Below, piece by piece: positions 45,069-55,227 of a DNA stretch of 64,000 nt; within the stretch, counting starts at the first letter, position 1, and every line of letters begins with the position of its first letter. The position numbers and the translations under genes are program-made. This DNA comes from Acerihabitans sp015654925 (GTDB lineage: Bacteria > Pseudomonadota > Gammaproteobacteria > Enterobacterales > Enterobacteriaceae): positions 5,904,091 to 5,968,090 of the forward strand of contig NZ_CP178732.1 of NCBI RefSeq assembly GCF_047324175.1, in the 5' to 3' direction. Under the pieces are notes generated by a model, which did no database searches, was not told the DNA's origin, and was given only the letters and a program-made list of their open reading frames with translations.

Positions 45069-45100
45069 CAGGGTATATCCGCGCTTGCGAATGTACCCTG
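45069..45100 (+). terminator. possible metBL terminator
   Basis: CAGGGTA / TACCCTG with an 18-base loop, followed by a T-rich stretch but only after about 20 bases. Read-through into the ankyrin gene is possible. Confidence 0.35.
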
Positions 45101-45219
45101 TATTTGTCCCAACTTAAATATTTTTTTTCTTAAAAGAGTTACTGCCAAACTTATATTTGAAGGTTTATTTTCGGTTGTTTATCCTGTCGATCCCTGTAAA
45201 TAACTGAACGTAAATCACT

Positions 45220-46440
45220 ATGAATAACATAACCCCTATAGATAAAGTCATCCGGGACAATAATTTAGATTGTTCAGACGGACACTCGTCAAATCCCATT
45301 AATAAAAAAATGCGACTGGAAATAAAATCCGCGGCCACCAGTACGGTGACCTTAAATAATCATAGCGAAAGCGGAGGGCGAATGGCGTTGACGGGGAACA
45401 GCCGGTTGAACGAGGAGACGACCGGGAATTTTACTCCGATTGCCTCCATTTCCAGCATTATTCCGACCGTGATTCCGACCGTGATTCCGACCGTGGTAGG
45501 GCACAAGGACGGTTATTCTGCGCACGGCCCCTCGACCAGCCGATCTTCCCCGGCCATCACACCCCCTAAATCCAGCGTCTCGGGTATGGTAAATGAGAGG
45601 CCGCTGCTCTGTAGACCTTTTGACAATCGTTTACACCAGGCGGTAATTTTTTGTCATGATGAAATTGTAGAAGAGCTTATTAATGACCCACAAATAAATG
45701 TAAATGCGCGTGATGAAAATGGAAATACGGCATTATATCTGGCGCTATTTTATGGATTTGAAAGCGTAATTTCGCGGCTATTAAAAAGCCCGAATATTGA
45801 TATCAATGCCACCTACAATAACGATTGCACACCGTTGCAATTAGCCGCCTTGCGCGGCTATGATTATATTTGCGCCCTGCTCCTGGGTAAACAGCAACTT
45901 AATGTGAACGCCAAGAATCACTTTGGCGACACGGCATTGATGATTGCGGTGAGCTTCGGGCATGAATCCATTGTGGCTAACCTGTTGAACAGAGCCGATA
46001 TTGCGGTCAATCCGGTGAATAAAAGGGGGTGGACGCCTTTGAATATTGCCGTAGAAAGGGAGTATGAAGGCATTGTGAAACGGTTGCTTAATCATCCTGG
46101 CATCAATGTGAATGATGCCAACGAGTGCGGCTGGACTCCCCTGCATCATGCCACGGCGAATGGCAACCGGCATCTGGTTTCGCTATTGCTTGATAAACCG
46201 GGCATCGATGCAAACATGATCGATAAATGGGGTTGGACTGCACTGCATAAATGCGCCTCCATCGGCAGCACCGCGGTGCTCGCCCAGTTGCTGCGCCACC
46301 CAGGCCTCAATCTCCATGCCCGGAACGGACATGGATGCACCGCTTTGCAGATTGCGGTGGTGAATGGCAATATGGATATCGCCAATCAACTTATCCATAT
46401 GCTCCAAAGCCAAAGAAGCCAGGTGGTTGGCTTTATATGA
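45220..46440 (+). CDS. ankyrin-repeat protein, candidate effector
   Basis: 406 residues. The first 130 are Ser/Thr/Asn-rich, low complexity and without signal peptide, including an IPTV tripeptide-like run made by a 12-base tandem repeat. About eight ankyrin repeats follow (130-400), again with the phrasing NHPGINVNDANECGWTPLHH seen in the F-box paralogue. I see no F-box here. Ribosome site is weak; base composition (especially 45200-46000) is more AT-rich than its neighbours. It sits between metL and metF, which are adjacent in E. coli. Function unknown; eukaryotic-like protein binding is inferred from the repeats. Confidence 0.8.
   Translation: MNNITPIDKVIRDNNLDCSDGHSSNPINKKMRLEIKSAATSTVTLNNHSESGGRMALTGNSRLNEETTGNFTPIASISSIIPTVIPTVIPTVVGHKDGYSAHGPSTSRSSPAITPPKSSVSGMVNERPLLCRPFDNRLHQAVIFCHDEIVEELINDPQINVNARDENGNTALYLALFYGFESVISRLLKSPNIDINATYNNDCTPLQLAALRGYDYICALLLGKQQLNVNAKNHFGDTALMIAVSFGHESIVANLLNRADIAVNPVNKRGWTPLNIAVEREYEGIVKRLLNHPGINVNDANECGWTPLHHATANGNRHLVSLLLDKPGIDANMIDKWGWTALHKCASIGSTAVLAQLLRHPGLNLHARNGHGCTALQIAVVNGNMDIANQLIHMLQSQRSQVVGFI
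45460..45495 (+). repeat. three tandem copies of a 12-bp repeat inside the ankyrin gene
   Basis: ATTCCGACCGTG x3 in frame, encoding Ile-Pro-Thr-Val three times. Unit length is a multiple of three, so copy-number slippage would lengthen or shorten the N-terminal region without a frameshift. Confidence 0.95.
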
Positions 46441-46529
46441 TGAAACTTTCTCATTATGCTTGAATAATTGTCCCTATCGAATCCTATGATTATGTTGACT
46501 CGGCAACTGATTTCGGTCAAATTCTATTT

Positions 46530-46553
46530 AGACGTCTAAACGTATAGACGCAT
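46530..46553 (+). promoter_or_regulatory. Met boxes upstream of metF
   Basis: A perfect AGACGTCT (46530-46537) followed by AAACGTAT and AGACGCAT (6/8 each). About 100 bp upstream of the metF ATG. Confidence 0.92.
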
Positions 46554-46654
46554 ATAGCCGACCAGCCGTGGCGACGTGAAGTGAACCGTACTCTACGAAC
46601 GATATTGAGCGCTCCACGCCCTGCGAACTACACCACGCGTAATGAGGAAAAGGT

Positions 46655-47578
46655 ATGAGTTTTTTTCACGCCAATCAGCGGGAAGCCCTGAATCAAAATC
46701 TGGCCGAATTGCAGGGTCATATCAATGTCTCGTTTGAATTTTTCCCGCCGCGTACCAGCGAAATGGAACAAACGTTGTGGCAATCCATCGACCGCCTGAG
46801 CGACCTTAAGCCCTCGTTTGTTTCCGTGACCTATGGCGCCAACTCCGGCGAGCGCGATCGCACGCATAGCATTATCAAGGATATTAAAGAACGAACCGGC
46901 CTGGATGCCGCCCCGCACCTGACCTGCATCGACGCCACCCCCGAGGAATTGACGCGGATAGCGCAGGATTACTGGCATAGCGGTATTCGCCATATCGTCG
47001 CGCTGCGCGGGGATTTACCCCCGGGCGGCGGTAAGCCGGCCATGTATGCCTCGGATCTGGTGACGCTGTTAAAGAAGGTGGGGGATTTTGATATTTCCGT
47101 GGCCGCTTATCCCGAAGTGCATCCGGAAGCCAAGAGTGCGCAATCTGATTTGATTAACCTGAAAAAGAAAGTAGATGCGGGGGCCAATCGGGCCATTACG
47201 CAATTCTTCTTTGATGTGGAAAGCTATCTGCGTTTTCGCGATCGCTGCGTGGCCACCGGCATCGATACCGAAATCGTGCCCGGTATTCTGCCGGTGTCCA
47301 ATTTCAAGCAGCTTCAGCGCTTCGCCGCCATGACCAATGTAAAAGTCCCGCACTGGATGACCAGCATGTTCGAAGGGCTGGATAACGATGCCGAAACCCG
47401 CAAAATGGTCGGGGCGTCCATTGCCATGGATATGGTGAAAATCCTCAGCCGCGAAGGCGTGAAGGACTTTCATTTCTATACGCTTAACCGTGCCGATTTG
47501 ACCTATGCCATTTGCCATACCTTGGGCGTGCGCCCCCAGGAGATGGCGCCGCCGATCGCCGTCCAGGCGACCCGCTGA
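46655..47578 (+). CDS. metF: 5,10-methylenetetrahydrofolate reductase
   Basis: 307 residues (E. coli 296; the C-terminus is some ten residues longer). FAD enzyme making 5-methyl-THF for methionine synthesis. The N-terminal SFEFFPPRTSEME with the catalytic Glu, and HIVALRGDLPPG and ITQFFFDVESYL are conserved. Own MetJ control. Convergent with ppc. Confidence 0.97.
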   Translation: MSFFHANQREALNQNLAELQGHINVSFEFFPPRTSEMEQTLWQSIDRLSDLKPSFVSVTYGANSGERDRTHSIIKDIKERTGLDAAPHLTCIDATPEELTRIAQDYWHSGIRHIVALRGDLPPGGGKPAMYASDLVTLLKKVGDFDISVAAYPEVHPEAKSAQSDLINLKKKVDAGANRAITQFFFDVESYLRFRDRCVATGIDTEIVPGILPVSNFKQLQRFAAMTNVKVPHWMTSMFEGLDNDAETRKMVGASIAMDMVKILSREGVKDFHFYTLNRADLTYAICHTLGVRPQEMAPPIAVQATR

Positions 47579-47603
47579 GCCGGTTCACCAGAGTATAAAA
47601 TAT

Positions 47604-47637
47604 AAAAAAACCGGGCGATAATCTGCCCGGTTTTTTT
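47604..47637. terminator. bidirectional terminator metF/ppc
   Basis: A7, CCGGGC, 8-base loop, GCCCGG, T7: symmetric, serving both convergent genes. Confidence 0.95.
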
Positions 47638-47652
47638 ACTTGAGGATGGGTA

Positions 47653-50292
47653 TCAGCCGGTATTACGCATACCCGCCGCCACGCCGGCGATGGTCACCAT
47701 CAATGCCTGCTCGACCCGGGGGTCCGGTTGTTCCTGCTGGCGCGAACGATGCAGGAGCTCCGCCTGCAGCACGTTCAGCGGATCGGTATAGACATTGCGC
47801 AGCGCGATGGACTCGGCAATCCACGGCAGATCGGCCATCAGATGATCGTCGTTGGCAATGGTCAGCACGACGTTGATATCATCGGCGAGCTGTTTGCGCA
47901 GCTGTTTTCCCAGCGGCCATAATTTTTCGTCCACCAGGCGCTGGTCATAATATTCCGCCAACCACAAATCCGATTTAGCGAATACCATTTCGAGCATACC
48001 GATGCGGGTGGAGAAGAACGGCCAATCGCGGCACATCGCTTCCAGTTCGTTTTGCTTGCCTTCATCCACCGCTTTTTGCAACGCCGCGCCGGCGCCCAAC
48101 CAGGCGGGCAGCATCAGGCGGTTTTGGGTCCAGGCGAATATCCAGGGAATGGCGCGCAGGCTCTCCACGCCGCCGGTGGGCCGCCGTTTAGCCGGACGTG
48201 ACCCCAGGGGTAGTTTACCCAATTCCTGCTCCGGCGTTGCCGAGCGGAAATAAGGCACAAAATCGGGATTTTCTCGCACATAACCGCGATACATATTGCA
48301 GGAGGTGGTAGAGAGATCGTCCATGAGCGAGCGCCACGCCTGCTTGGGTTCCGGCGGCGGTAACAAATTGGCTTCCAGGATTGCGCCGGTATACAGCGCC
48401 AGGCTGCTGATAGCGACTTCCGGCAAACCAAATTTAAAGCGAATCATCTCGCCCTGCTCGGTCACGCGCAGACCGCCTTTCAGGCTCCCGGGGGGTTGCG
48501 ACAGCAAGGCCGCATGGGCCGGCGCGCCGCCGCGGCCGATGGAGCCGCCGCGTCCATGGAACAAGGTCAGCGCAATGCCGACTTTTTCACAGGTTTTGAT
48601 CAAGGCGTCCTGCGCGCGGTACTGCGCCCATGATGCGGCCATCACTCCCGCATCCTTGGCGGAATCCGAATAACCAATCATCACCATCTGCTTGCCCTGG
48701 ATAATGCCGCGATACCAATCAATGCTCAACAATTGGCTCATGACGTCATCGGCGTTATTCAAATCATCCAGCGTTTCGAACAGCGGCGCCACCGGCAGGG
48801 TGAATTGGCAGCCGGCTTCTTTCAGCAGTAAGTGCACCGCCAGAACATCGGAAGGCGTGCGCGCCATGGAAATAACGTAGGCGGCAATGGACCCTTCCGG
48901 GGCATCGGCAATCACCCGGCAGGTTTCCAATACTTCGCGCGTCTCGTCGCTGAGCTGATAATAGCGCGGCAGCAGCGGACGCTTGGAATTCAGTTCACGG
49001 ATCAAAAAGGCCTGTTTATCGGCTTCCGACCAGCTGGCATAATCCCCCAGGCCCAGATAACGGGTCACTTCGCTCAGGGCCTCGGTATGCCGGGTGCTTT
49101 CCTGGCGCACATCGATGCGTACCAATTGGATGCCGAAGCATTTAATGCGCCGCAGCGTATCCAATAGCTGGCCGCTGGCGATAATGCTCATGCCGCAGGC
49201 TTTTAACGATTGGTAGCATGTGTAAAGAGGCGCCCATAACTGATCGTTATGTTCCAGCAGGTCTTCCGGCGGCAATACCAGTTCACCCCTGAGCTTCGCG
49301 GACAGCCAGTTCTGGGTGCCGTTCAACTGGGCGCGCAGGCGCTTCATGACCACCCGGTAGGGTTCCTGTACTTCATCGCCGCCCGCCAGCGCCCGCAGTT
49401 CCGGGGTGCATTCCGTCATCGACAGCTCGGAGACCAGCACCTGGATGTCGCGCAAAAACAGATCGGCGGCTTTCCAGCGGCTCAGCAACAATACCCGGCG
49501 GGTGATATCGGCGGTGACATTGGGGTTGCCGTCGCGATCGCCCCCCATCCAGGACGTAAAGCGCACCGGCACGTTTTCCACCGGCAGCTTGTAGCCAAAT
49601 ACGGTTTCCAGCTGTTCGTTCAGCTCGCGCAAATATTGCGGCACGCCTTCCCACAGGCTGTTTTCCACATTGGCGAAACCCCATTTGGCTTCATCCACCG
49701 GGGAGGGGCGGTTTTTACGGATTTCGTCGGTGTGCCAGTATTGCGCCACCAACTGCCGCAGGCGGCGCATAATTTGCTTGCGCTCGTAGTCCGCCAAATC
49801 GCCGTGATCCAATTGTTTCAGGCAGCTATTCACTTCCACCATCATGTGAATCAGGGTGCGGCGGGCAATTTCGGTCGGGTGGGCGGTTAACACCAGTTCA
49901 ATCGACAGCGACTCCACGGCGGCGCGGATATCTTTATCATCCAACTGTTTATTTTCTTTCAGGCGGGCAAATACCTTGCCAAGTCCTTCCGGGTTATTCG
50001 CCGCTTCGCCGTGAGGGGAAATGACGTGGAATTGTTCCGCGGTATTGGTCAGATTCAAAAACTGGCTGAACGCGCGGGCAACCGGCAGCAGCTCGTCGTT
50101 GGATAAATTCTGTAACGTGGAAAGCAGTTCCTGGCGATGCGATTCGCTACCCGCACGGGAGGACTTTGACAGCTTGCGGATGGTTTCAACCTTATCCAGG
50201 ATATTCTCGCCCATCGCATCTTTTATGGTGTCGCCCAGAAGCTTCCCGAGCATACTTACGTTGCTTCGCATTGCCGAATATTGTTCGTTCAT
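47653..50292 (-). CDS. ppc: phosphoenolpyruvate carboxylase
   Basis: 879 residues from ATG 50292 (MNEQYSAMRSNVSMLGKLLG). Active-site motifs VLTAHPTE, GYSDSAKDAG and FHGRGGSIGRGGAP, and C-terminal aspartate-inhibitor site ending MRNTG. Replenishes oxaloacetate. The frame stays open upstream to 50352 but without conservation. Confidence 0.98.
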   Translation of the reverse strand: MNEQYSAMRSNVSMLGKLLGDTIKDAMGENILDKVETIRKLSKSSRAGSESHRQELLSTLQNLSNDELLPVARAFSQFLNLTNTAEQFHVISPHGEAANNPEGLGKVFARLKENKQLDDKDIRAAVESLSIELVLTAHPTEIARRTLIHMMVEVNSCLKQLDHGDLADYERKQIMRRLRQLVAQYWHTDEIRKNRPSPVDEAKWGFANVENSLWEGVPQYLRELNEQLETVFGYKLPVENVPVRFTSWMGGDRDGNPNVTADITRRVLLLSRWKAADLFLRDIQVLVSELSMTECTPELRALAGGDEVQEPYRVVMKRLRAQLNGTQNWLSAKLRGELVLPPEDLLEHNDQLWAPLYTCYQSLKACGMSIIASGQLLDTLRRIKCFGIQLVRIDVRQESTRHTEALSEVTRYLGLGDYASWSEADKQAFLIRELNSKRPLLPRYYQLSDETREVLETCRVIADAPEGSIAAYVISMARTPSDVLAVHLLLKEAGCQFTLPVAPLFETLDDLNNADDVMSQLLSIDWYRGIIQGKQMVMIGYSDSAKDAGVMAASWAQYRAQDALIKTCEKVGIALTLFHGRGGSIGRGGAPAHAALLSQPPGSLKGGLRVTEQGEMIRFKFGLPEVAISSLALYTGAILEANLLPPPEPKQAWRSLMDDLSTTSCNMYRGYVRENPDFVPYFRSATPEQELGKLPLGSRPAKRRPTGGVESLRAIPWIFAWTQNRLMLPAWLGAGAALQKAVDEGKQNELEAMCRDWPFFSTRIGMLEMVFAKSDLWLAEYYDQRLVDEKLWPLGKQLRKQLADDINVVLTIANDDHLMADLPWIAESIALRNVYTDPLNVLQAELLHRSRQQEQPDPRVEQALMVTIAGVAAGMRNTG

Positions 50293-50554
50293 AAGGACCC
50301 TGATCCAACTCACCTGAAAATTTATTTCACCCGAATGACGTAAATCACCCACCGTTATCTAGCCATGGTTCTTAAGATTCGTCAAATGACATCAATTCAC
50401 GCTATAAAACCTCATGTTCGCGTCAATTCCTGAAAGTTAATAACATGTATCAATTATAAGAATTACTTATCATGACACGCGCAATTAGACCCCGACGACC
50501 GCATTAACCCACCGGCGGCCACCGGATAAAACGCGCGGAATCGATTATTGATTA

Positions 50555-51706
50555 TCATTGCAGGCAAAAATGTTGTACCACCTGTGAAATTAATTCCCGC
50601 GTCGGTTTTATAAAGGCCGTATCGATATATTCATCCGGTTGATGGGCCTGTTTAATGGAGCCAGGGCCTAAAACCAGAGTAGGGCAGAGTTGCTGAATGA
50701 AAGGGGCTTCGGTGCAGTAATTGACGACATCGGTTTTTACGCCCAAAAGTTTTTCAACCACTTCCACCAGCCGATGGTCCGCCGGACACTCATAGCCCGG
50801 GATCGGCGGATGCAGGGTCTCGATGGTTAACCGGCCCGGCCAGCGCTCGCTTACCGGCGCCAGGGCATGGGTCAACAGCCCGTCCAGATCGCTTAACGTT
50901 AGGCCGGGCAGCGGACGGATATCCATGTGCAGTTCGCAGCAGCCGCAAATCCGGTTGGCGGAATCGCCGCCGTGGATATGGCCAAAATTCATCGTGGGGT
51001 AGGGGATATCAAAAGCCGGATGGTGATAACGTTCTTGTAACGTCGTGCGCAATACCATTAAATGGGAAATCGCTTCATGCATTAGCTCGATGGCATTGAC
51101 GCCCAGGCCCGGATCGCTGGAATGCCCGGACTGGCCCAGTATGCGCACCGCGTTCGACATATGGCCTTTATGGGCGCGTACCGGCTGCAGGGATGTCGGC
51201 TCGCCGATAATGGCGCAATCGGGGCGCAGTTGGCTGGATTGGGCAAAATAACTGGCGCCGGCCATACTGGTTTCTTCATCGGCGGTGGCCAGGATATACA
51301 GCGGTTTTTGCAGCTTGCTGCCGTCTATGTCGCGCAGGGTGTCGAGGATAAAGGCGAAAAAACCCTTCATATCGGCGGTACCCAGGCCATAAAGCTTGTT
51401 ATTCTGTTCGGTCAGGGTAAAAGGATCGCGCGTCCAGCGGCCGTCATCGAAAGGTACGGTATCGGTATGCCCGGCCAGCAGCAAACCGCCCGTGCCGCTG
51501 CCGATGCGGGCCAGCATATTGAATTTGTTTCGGGTTCCGGGAACGGGTTGGATATCGACCTGGAAGCCGAGGGTGGTAAACCAACCGGCCAGTAAATTGA
51601 TTAGCGTCTGATTACTCTGATCCAGCGCGCTGTCCGTGGCGCTGATGGACGGAGTGGCGATCAACTCGCGGTATAACTCAATAAACGGGGGTAATTTTAT
51701 CTTCAC
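50555..51706 (-). CDS. argE: acetylornithine deacetylase
   Basis: 383 residues from GTG 51706 (reads KIKLPPFIELYRELIATPSI after the start), the GTG also used in E. coli. M20 zinc peptidase fold: metal ligands in GHTDTVPFDDG, GLGTADMKGFF, ATADEETSMAG. It releases ornithine. Divergent from argCBH across the ARG boxes. Confidence 0.97.
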   Translation of the reverse strand: MKIKLPPFIELYRELIATPSISATDSALDQSNQTLINLLAGWFTTLGFQVDIQPVPGTRNKFNMLARIGSGTGGLLLAGHTDTVPFDDGRWTRDPFTLTEQNNKLYGLGTADMKGFFAFILDTLRDIDGSKLQKPLYILATADEETSMAGASYFAQSSQLRPDCAIIGEPTSLQPVRAHKGHMSNAVRILGQSGHSSDPGLGVNAIELMHEAISHLMVLRTTLQERYHHPAFDIPYPTMNFGHIHGGDSANRICGCCELHMDIRPLPGLTLSDLDGLLTHALAPVSERWPGRLTIETLHPPIPGYECPADHRLVEVVEKLLGVKTDVVNYCTEAPFIQQLCPTLVLGPGSIKQAHQPDEYIDTAFIKPTRELISQVVQHFCLQ

Positions 51707-51731
51707 TGTTGACAGCCTTTGGTTTGGATAG

Positions 51732-51770
51732 TATCAATATTCATGCAATAATAGTGAATAAAAATACACT
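51732..51770. promoter_or_regulatory. tandem ARG boxes (ArgR operator) argE/argCBH
   Basis: Two 18-bp boxes, 51732-51749 and 51753-51770, separated by exactly 3 bp, the geometry of ArgR hexamer sites. The second (AGTGAATAAAAATACACT) departs from the consensus at one position; the first at three. Confidence 0.85.
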
Positions 51771-51962
51771 AACGTTGAGCGTAAAGTAAACGGATTATTA
51801 CCAGACTACTACGCTTGACCTCGCGGGTGAACAGCGAAACGCCGAAACAGCGCAGTTGCTTTTGCGACGAACGGCTGCCGGATGAATTAATAACATTTTT
51901 ATTAATGGTTGCTGTGAATCCCTTCTCGTTGATAAAGCTACTCAAGAAGGTGAACAAACGTC

Positions 51963-52967
51963 ATGCTGAATACGCTGATTGTCGGTGCCAGCGGTTATGC
52001 CGGAGCTGAACTCGCGGCCTATCTGAATCGTCACCCGCATATGAATATAACCGCGTTAGCGGTTTCAGCGCAAAGTGCGGATGCCGGCAAATTGCTCTCC
52101 GATCTGCATCCCCAGTTCAAAGGCATCGTCGATTTGCCGCTACAGCCGCTGACCGATGCCGGCGAGTCGGCCAAAACGGTGGATGTGGTCTTTCTTGCCA
52201 CCGCCCATGAAGTCAGTCATGACCTGGCGCCGGTATTTCTGGCGGCCGGCTGCGTGGTATTCGACTTATCCGGCGCTTTTCGCGTTAATCAGCCGGACTT
52301 CTATCGCAAATATTATGGTTTTGAACACCAGCATGCCGATTGGTTGGCGCAGGCGGTCTACGGTCTGGCGGAATGGCAGGGCGAAGCCTTAAAACGGGCG
52401 CAGCTGATTGCCGTGCCGGGCTGCTACCCCACCGCATCTCAGTTGGCGCTCAAACCCCTGGTGGATGGCGGGCTGCTTAACGATGCGCAATGGCCGGTCA
52501 TTAATGCCGTCAGCGGCGTCAGCGGGGCGGGCCGTAAAGCTTCCCTGGCCAGCAGCGTCTGTGAGGTCAGCCTGCAGCCCTATGGTATTTTCACCCACCG
52601 CCACCAGCCTGAAATCGCCGCCCACCTGGGGATACCGGTTATTTTCACGCCTCATCTAGGTAATTTCCCCCGCGGTATACTGGCCACCATCACCTGCCGG
52701 CTGAAGGCCGGCGTGACGGCCGGGGATATTGCCGAGTGTTACCACAATGCTTATCACGATAAGCCGCTGGTACGCCTCTACGCCAAAGGAGTGCCGGCAT
52801 TGAAAGCGGTGGTGGGTCTGCCGTTTTGCGATATTGGCTTCGCCGTGCAGGGGGAGCATTTGGTGGTGGTGGCGACAGAAGATAATTTATTAAAAGGAGC
52901 GGCCGCACAGGCAGTGCAGTGCGCTAATATTCGCTTTGGTTTTGCGCAAACGCAGGCGCTGCTGTGA
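51963..52967 (+). CDS. argC: N-acetyl-gamma-glutamyl-phosphate reductase
   Basis: 334 residues (MLNTLIVGASGYAGAELAAY). Rossmann motif VGASGYAGAEL and catalytic Cys in VPGCYPTASQLAL. Third step of arginine synthesis. argB follows after 28 bp. Confidence 0.98.
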   Translation: MLNTLIVGASGYAGAELAAYLNRHPHMNITALAVSAQSADAGKLLSDLHPQFKGIVDLPLQPLTDAGESAKTVDVVFLATAHEVSHDLAPVFLAAGCVVFDLSGAFRVNQPDFYRKYYGFEHQHADWLAQAVYGLAEWQGEALKRAQLIAVPGCYPTASQLALKPLVDGGLLNDAQWPVINAVSGVSGAGRKASLASSVCEVSLQPYGIFTHRHQPEIAAHLGIPVIFTPHLGNFPRGILATITCRLKAGVTAGDIAECYHNAYHDKPLVRLYAKGVPALKAVVGLPFCDIGFAVQGEHLVVVATEDNLLKGAAAQAVQCANIRFGFAQTQALL

Positions 52968-52995
52968 ACCGGGGCCAACGAGGTATAAAAAAATA

Positions 52996-53769
52996 ATGAA
53001 TCCGTTAATTATAAAATTAGGCGGCGTATTGCTTGATAGCGAAGAGGCGCTGGAGCGATTGTTTTCCGCGCTTGACCGCTACCGCGCGCAGCACCAGCGT
53101 CAGTTGGTGATTGTCCATGGCGGGGGTTATCTGGTGGATGACCTGATGAAAAAACTGGCGCTGCCGGTGGTTAAGGTCAACGGACTGCGGGTTACGCCCG
53201 CGGACCAAATCGATATCATTACCGGCGCGCTGGCCGGCACGGCCAATAAGACCCTGCTTGCCTGGGCGAAAAAACATGCCATCCCGGCCGTCGGCCTCTG
53301 CCTGGGCGACGGGGACAGCGTCACTGTCACTCCCCTGGATGAAAAACTCGGCCATGTGGGTAAAGCGGAACCCGGTTCGGCGGCGCTGTTAACCACTTTG
53401 CTTGGCGCCGGCTATCTGCCGGTGGTCAGTTCGATTGGCATCACGGCGCAAGGCGAACTGATGAATGTCAATGCCGACCAGGCCGCCACCGCCCTGGCCG
53501 CTACGCTGGGCGCCGATTTGATTTTGCTGTCCGATGTCAGCGGCATTCTCGACGGCAAAGGCCAGCGCATTCCCGAAATGACGGCGCATAAAGCTGAGCA
53601 GCTGATCGCCCAGGGCATTATTACCGACGGGATGATTGTGAAGGTCAATGCCGCGCTCGATGCGGCCCGTACCTTGGGGCGGCCGGTGGATATCGCCGGC
53701 TGGCGCCATGCGGAGCAACTACCGGCTTTATTCAACGGCGAGTCCATCGGCACCCGCATTTTGGCCTGA
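52996..53769 (+). CDS. argB: acetylglutamate kinase
   Basis: 257 residues from ATG 52996 (MNPLIIKLGGVLLDSEEALE); the longer frame overlapping argC is unconserved. Phosphate-binding Lys-Gly-Gly and VHGGGYLVDD, NVNADQAATALA are present. Second step of arginine synthesis. Confidence 0.97.
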   Translation: MNPLIIKLGGVLLDSEEALERLFSALDRYRAQHQRQLVIVHGGGYLVDDLMKKLALPVVKVNGLRVTPADQIDIITGALAGTANKTLLAWAKKHAIPAVGLCLGDGDSVTVTPLDEKLGHVGKAEPGSAALLTTLLGAGYLPVVSSIGITAQGELMNVNADQAATALAATLGADLILLSDVSGILDGKGQRIPEMTAHKAEQLIAQGIITDGMIVKVNAALDAARTLGRPVDIAGWRHAEQLPALFNGESIGTRILA

Positions 53770-53840
53770 CGCGCCGGTTGCGTCGTATTTCCCGGGCGCG
53801 CGTTCGCGCCCGGCATCAAACGTTATCAAGGGAGTACGGT

Positions 53841-55214
53841 ATGGCACTTTGGGGCGGACGTTTCAGCCAGGCGGCGGATCGGCGTTTTCAATTACTTAAC
53901 GATTCGCTGCGCTTTGATTACCGGCTGGCGGAGCAGGATATTACCGGCTCGGTGGCCTGGTCGAAGGCGTTGGTAACCGTCGGCGTTCTGACGGCGGACG
54001 AACAGTTGCGGTTGGAAGAAGCGCTGGGCGTTCTGCTGGAGGAGGTAAGCGCTTCGCCCGACTCCATCCTGGCCAGCGACGCGGAAGATATACATAGCTG
54101 GGTGGAGCAGCGCTTAATCGAAAAAGTCGGCGATCTGGGTAAAAAGCTGCATACCGGGCGCAGCCGTAACGATCAGGTCGCCACCGACCTCAAGTTATGG
54201 TGCAAAATGCAGGTATCCGCACTGCTGGCGGCCGTCAGGCAGCTCCAGGCGGCGCTGGTTGACACCGCCGAGGCCAACCAGGACGCGGTAATGCCCGGTT
54301 ATACCCATTTTCAGCGCGCGCAGCCGATAACCTTTGCCCACTGGTGCCTGGCCTATACCGAAATGCTGGCCCGCGATGAAAGCCGCCTGCAAGATACGCT
54401 AAAGCGTCTTGATGTCAGCCCATTGGGCTCAGGCGCGCTGGCCGGCACCGCCTACGACATCGATCGCGACCAATTGGCCGGCTGGCTGGGTTTCGCTTCG
54501 GCGACCCGCAACAGCCTGGACAGCGTTTCCGATCGCGACCACGTGCTGGAATTGCTGTCCAACGCCGCTATCAGCATGGTCCATCTTTCGCGCTTCGCGG
54601 AAGATTTAATCTTCTTTAACACCGGGGAAGCGGCATTTATCGAATTATCCGATCGCGTGACCTCCGGGTCATCCCTGATGCCGCAAAAGAAAAACCCCGA
54701 CGCGCTGGAACTGATTCGCGGCAAATGCGGCCGGGTGCAGGGCGCCCTGACCGGGATGATGATGACTCTCAAAGGGCTGCCGCTGGCCTATAACAAGGAT
54801 ATGCAGGAAGATAAGGAAGGCCTGTTCGATGCGCTGGATACCTGGCTCGATTGCCTGCATATGGCGGCGCTGGTGCTGGAAGGCCTGCAGGTCAAGCGCG
54901 CGCGCTGCCGGGAAGCGGCGCAGCAGGGGTATGCCAATGCCACTGAATTAGCCGATTATCTGGTCGGCAAAGGGGTGCCATTTCGCGAAGCCCATCATAT
55001 CGTCGGCGAGGCGGTGGTAGAGGCCATCCGCCAGGGTAAAGCGCTGGAGGCCCTGCCGCTGGCGGATTTGCAGGTGTTCAGCGCAGTGATTGCCGACGAT
55101 GTCTATCCGATCCTGGCCCTGCAATCCTGCCTGGATAAACGCTCGGCCAAAGGCGGGGTGTCGCCGCAGCAGGTGGCTTACGCCATCACCGCGGCCAAAA
55201 ACCGCCTGGCGTAA
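53841..55214 (+). CDS. argH: argininosuccinate lyase
   Basis: 457 residues from ATG 53841 behind AAGGGAG. Signature GSSLMPQKKNPD, catalytic region HTGRSRNDQVATD. Final step, releasing arginine and fumarate. End of the argCBH operon; argG is not in the window. Confidence 0.98.
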   Translation: MALWGGRFSQAADRRFQLLNDSLRFDYRLAEQDITGSVAWSKALVTVGVLTADEQLRLEEALGVLLEEVSASPDSILASDAEDIHSWVEQRLIEKVGDLGKKLHTGRSRNDQVATDLKLWCKMQVSALLAAVRQLQAALVDTAEANQDAVMPGYTHFQRAQPITFAHWCLAYTEMLARDESRLQDTLKRLDVSPLGSGALAGTAYDIDRDQLAGWLGFASATRNSLDSVSDRDHVLELLSNAAISMVHLSRFAEDLIFFNTGEAAFIELSDRVTSGSSLMPQKKNPDALELIRGKCGRVQGALTGMMMTLKGLPLAYNKDMQEDKEGLFDALDTWLDCLHMAALVLEGLQVKRARCREAAQQGYANATELADYLVGKGVPFREAHHIVGEAVVEAIRQGKALEALPLADLQVFSAVIADDVYPILALQSCLDKRSAKGGVSPQQVAYAITAAKNRLA

Positions 55215-55227
55215 CCCCAAATGTCAA

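Noticed and set aside
51769..51957. 62-residue ORF in the argE/argC gap
   Set aside because: It begins at the ARG-box edge region and has no family features or ribosome site.
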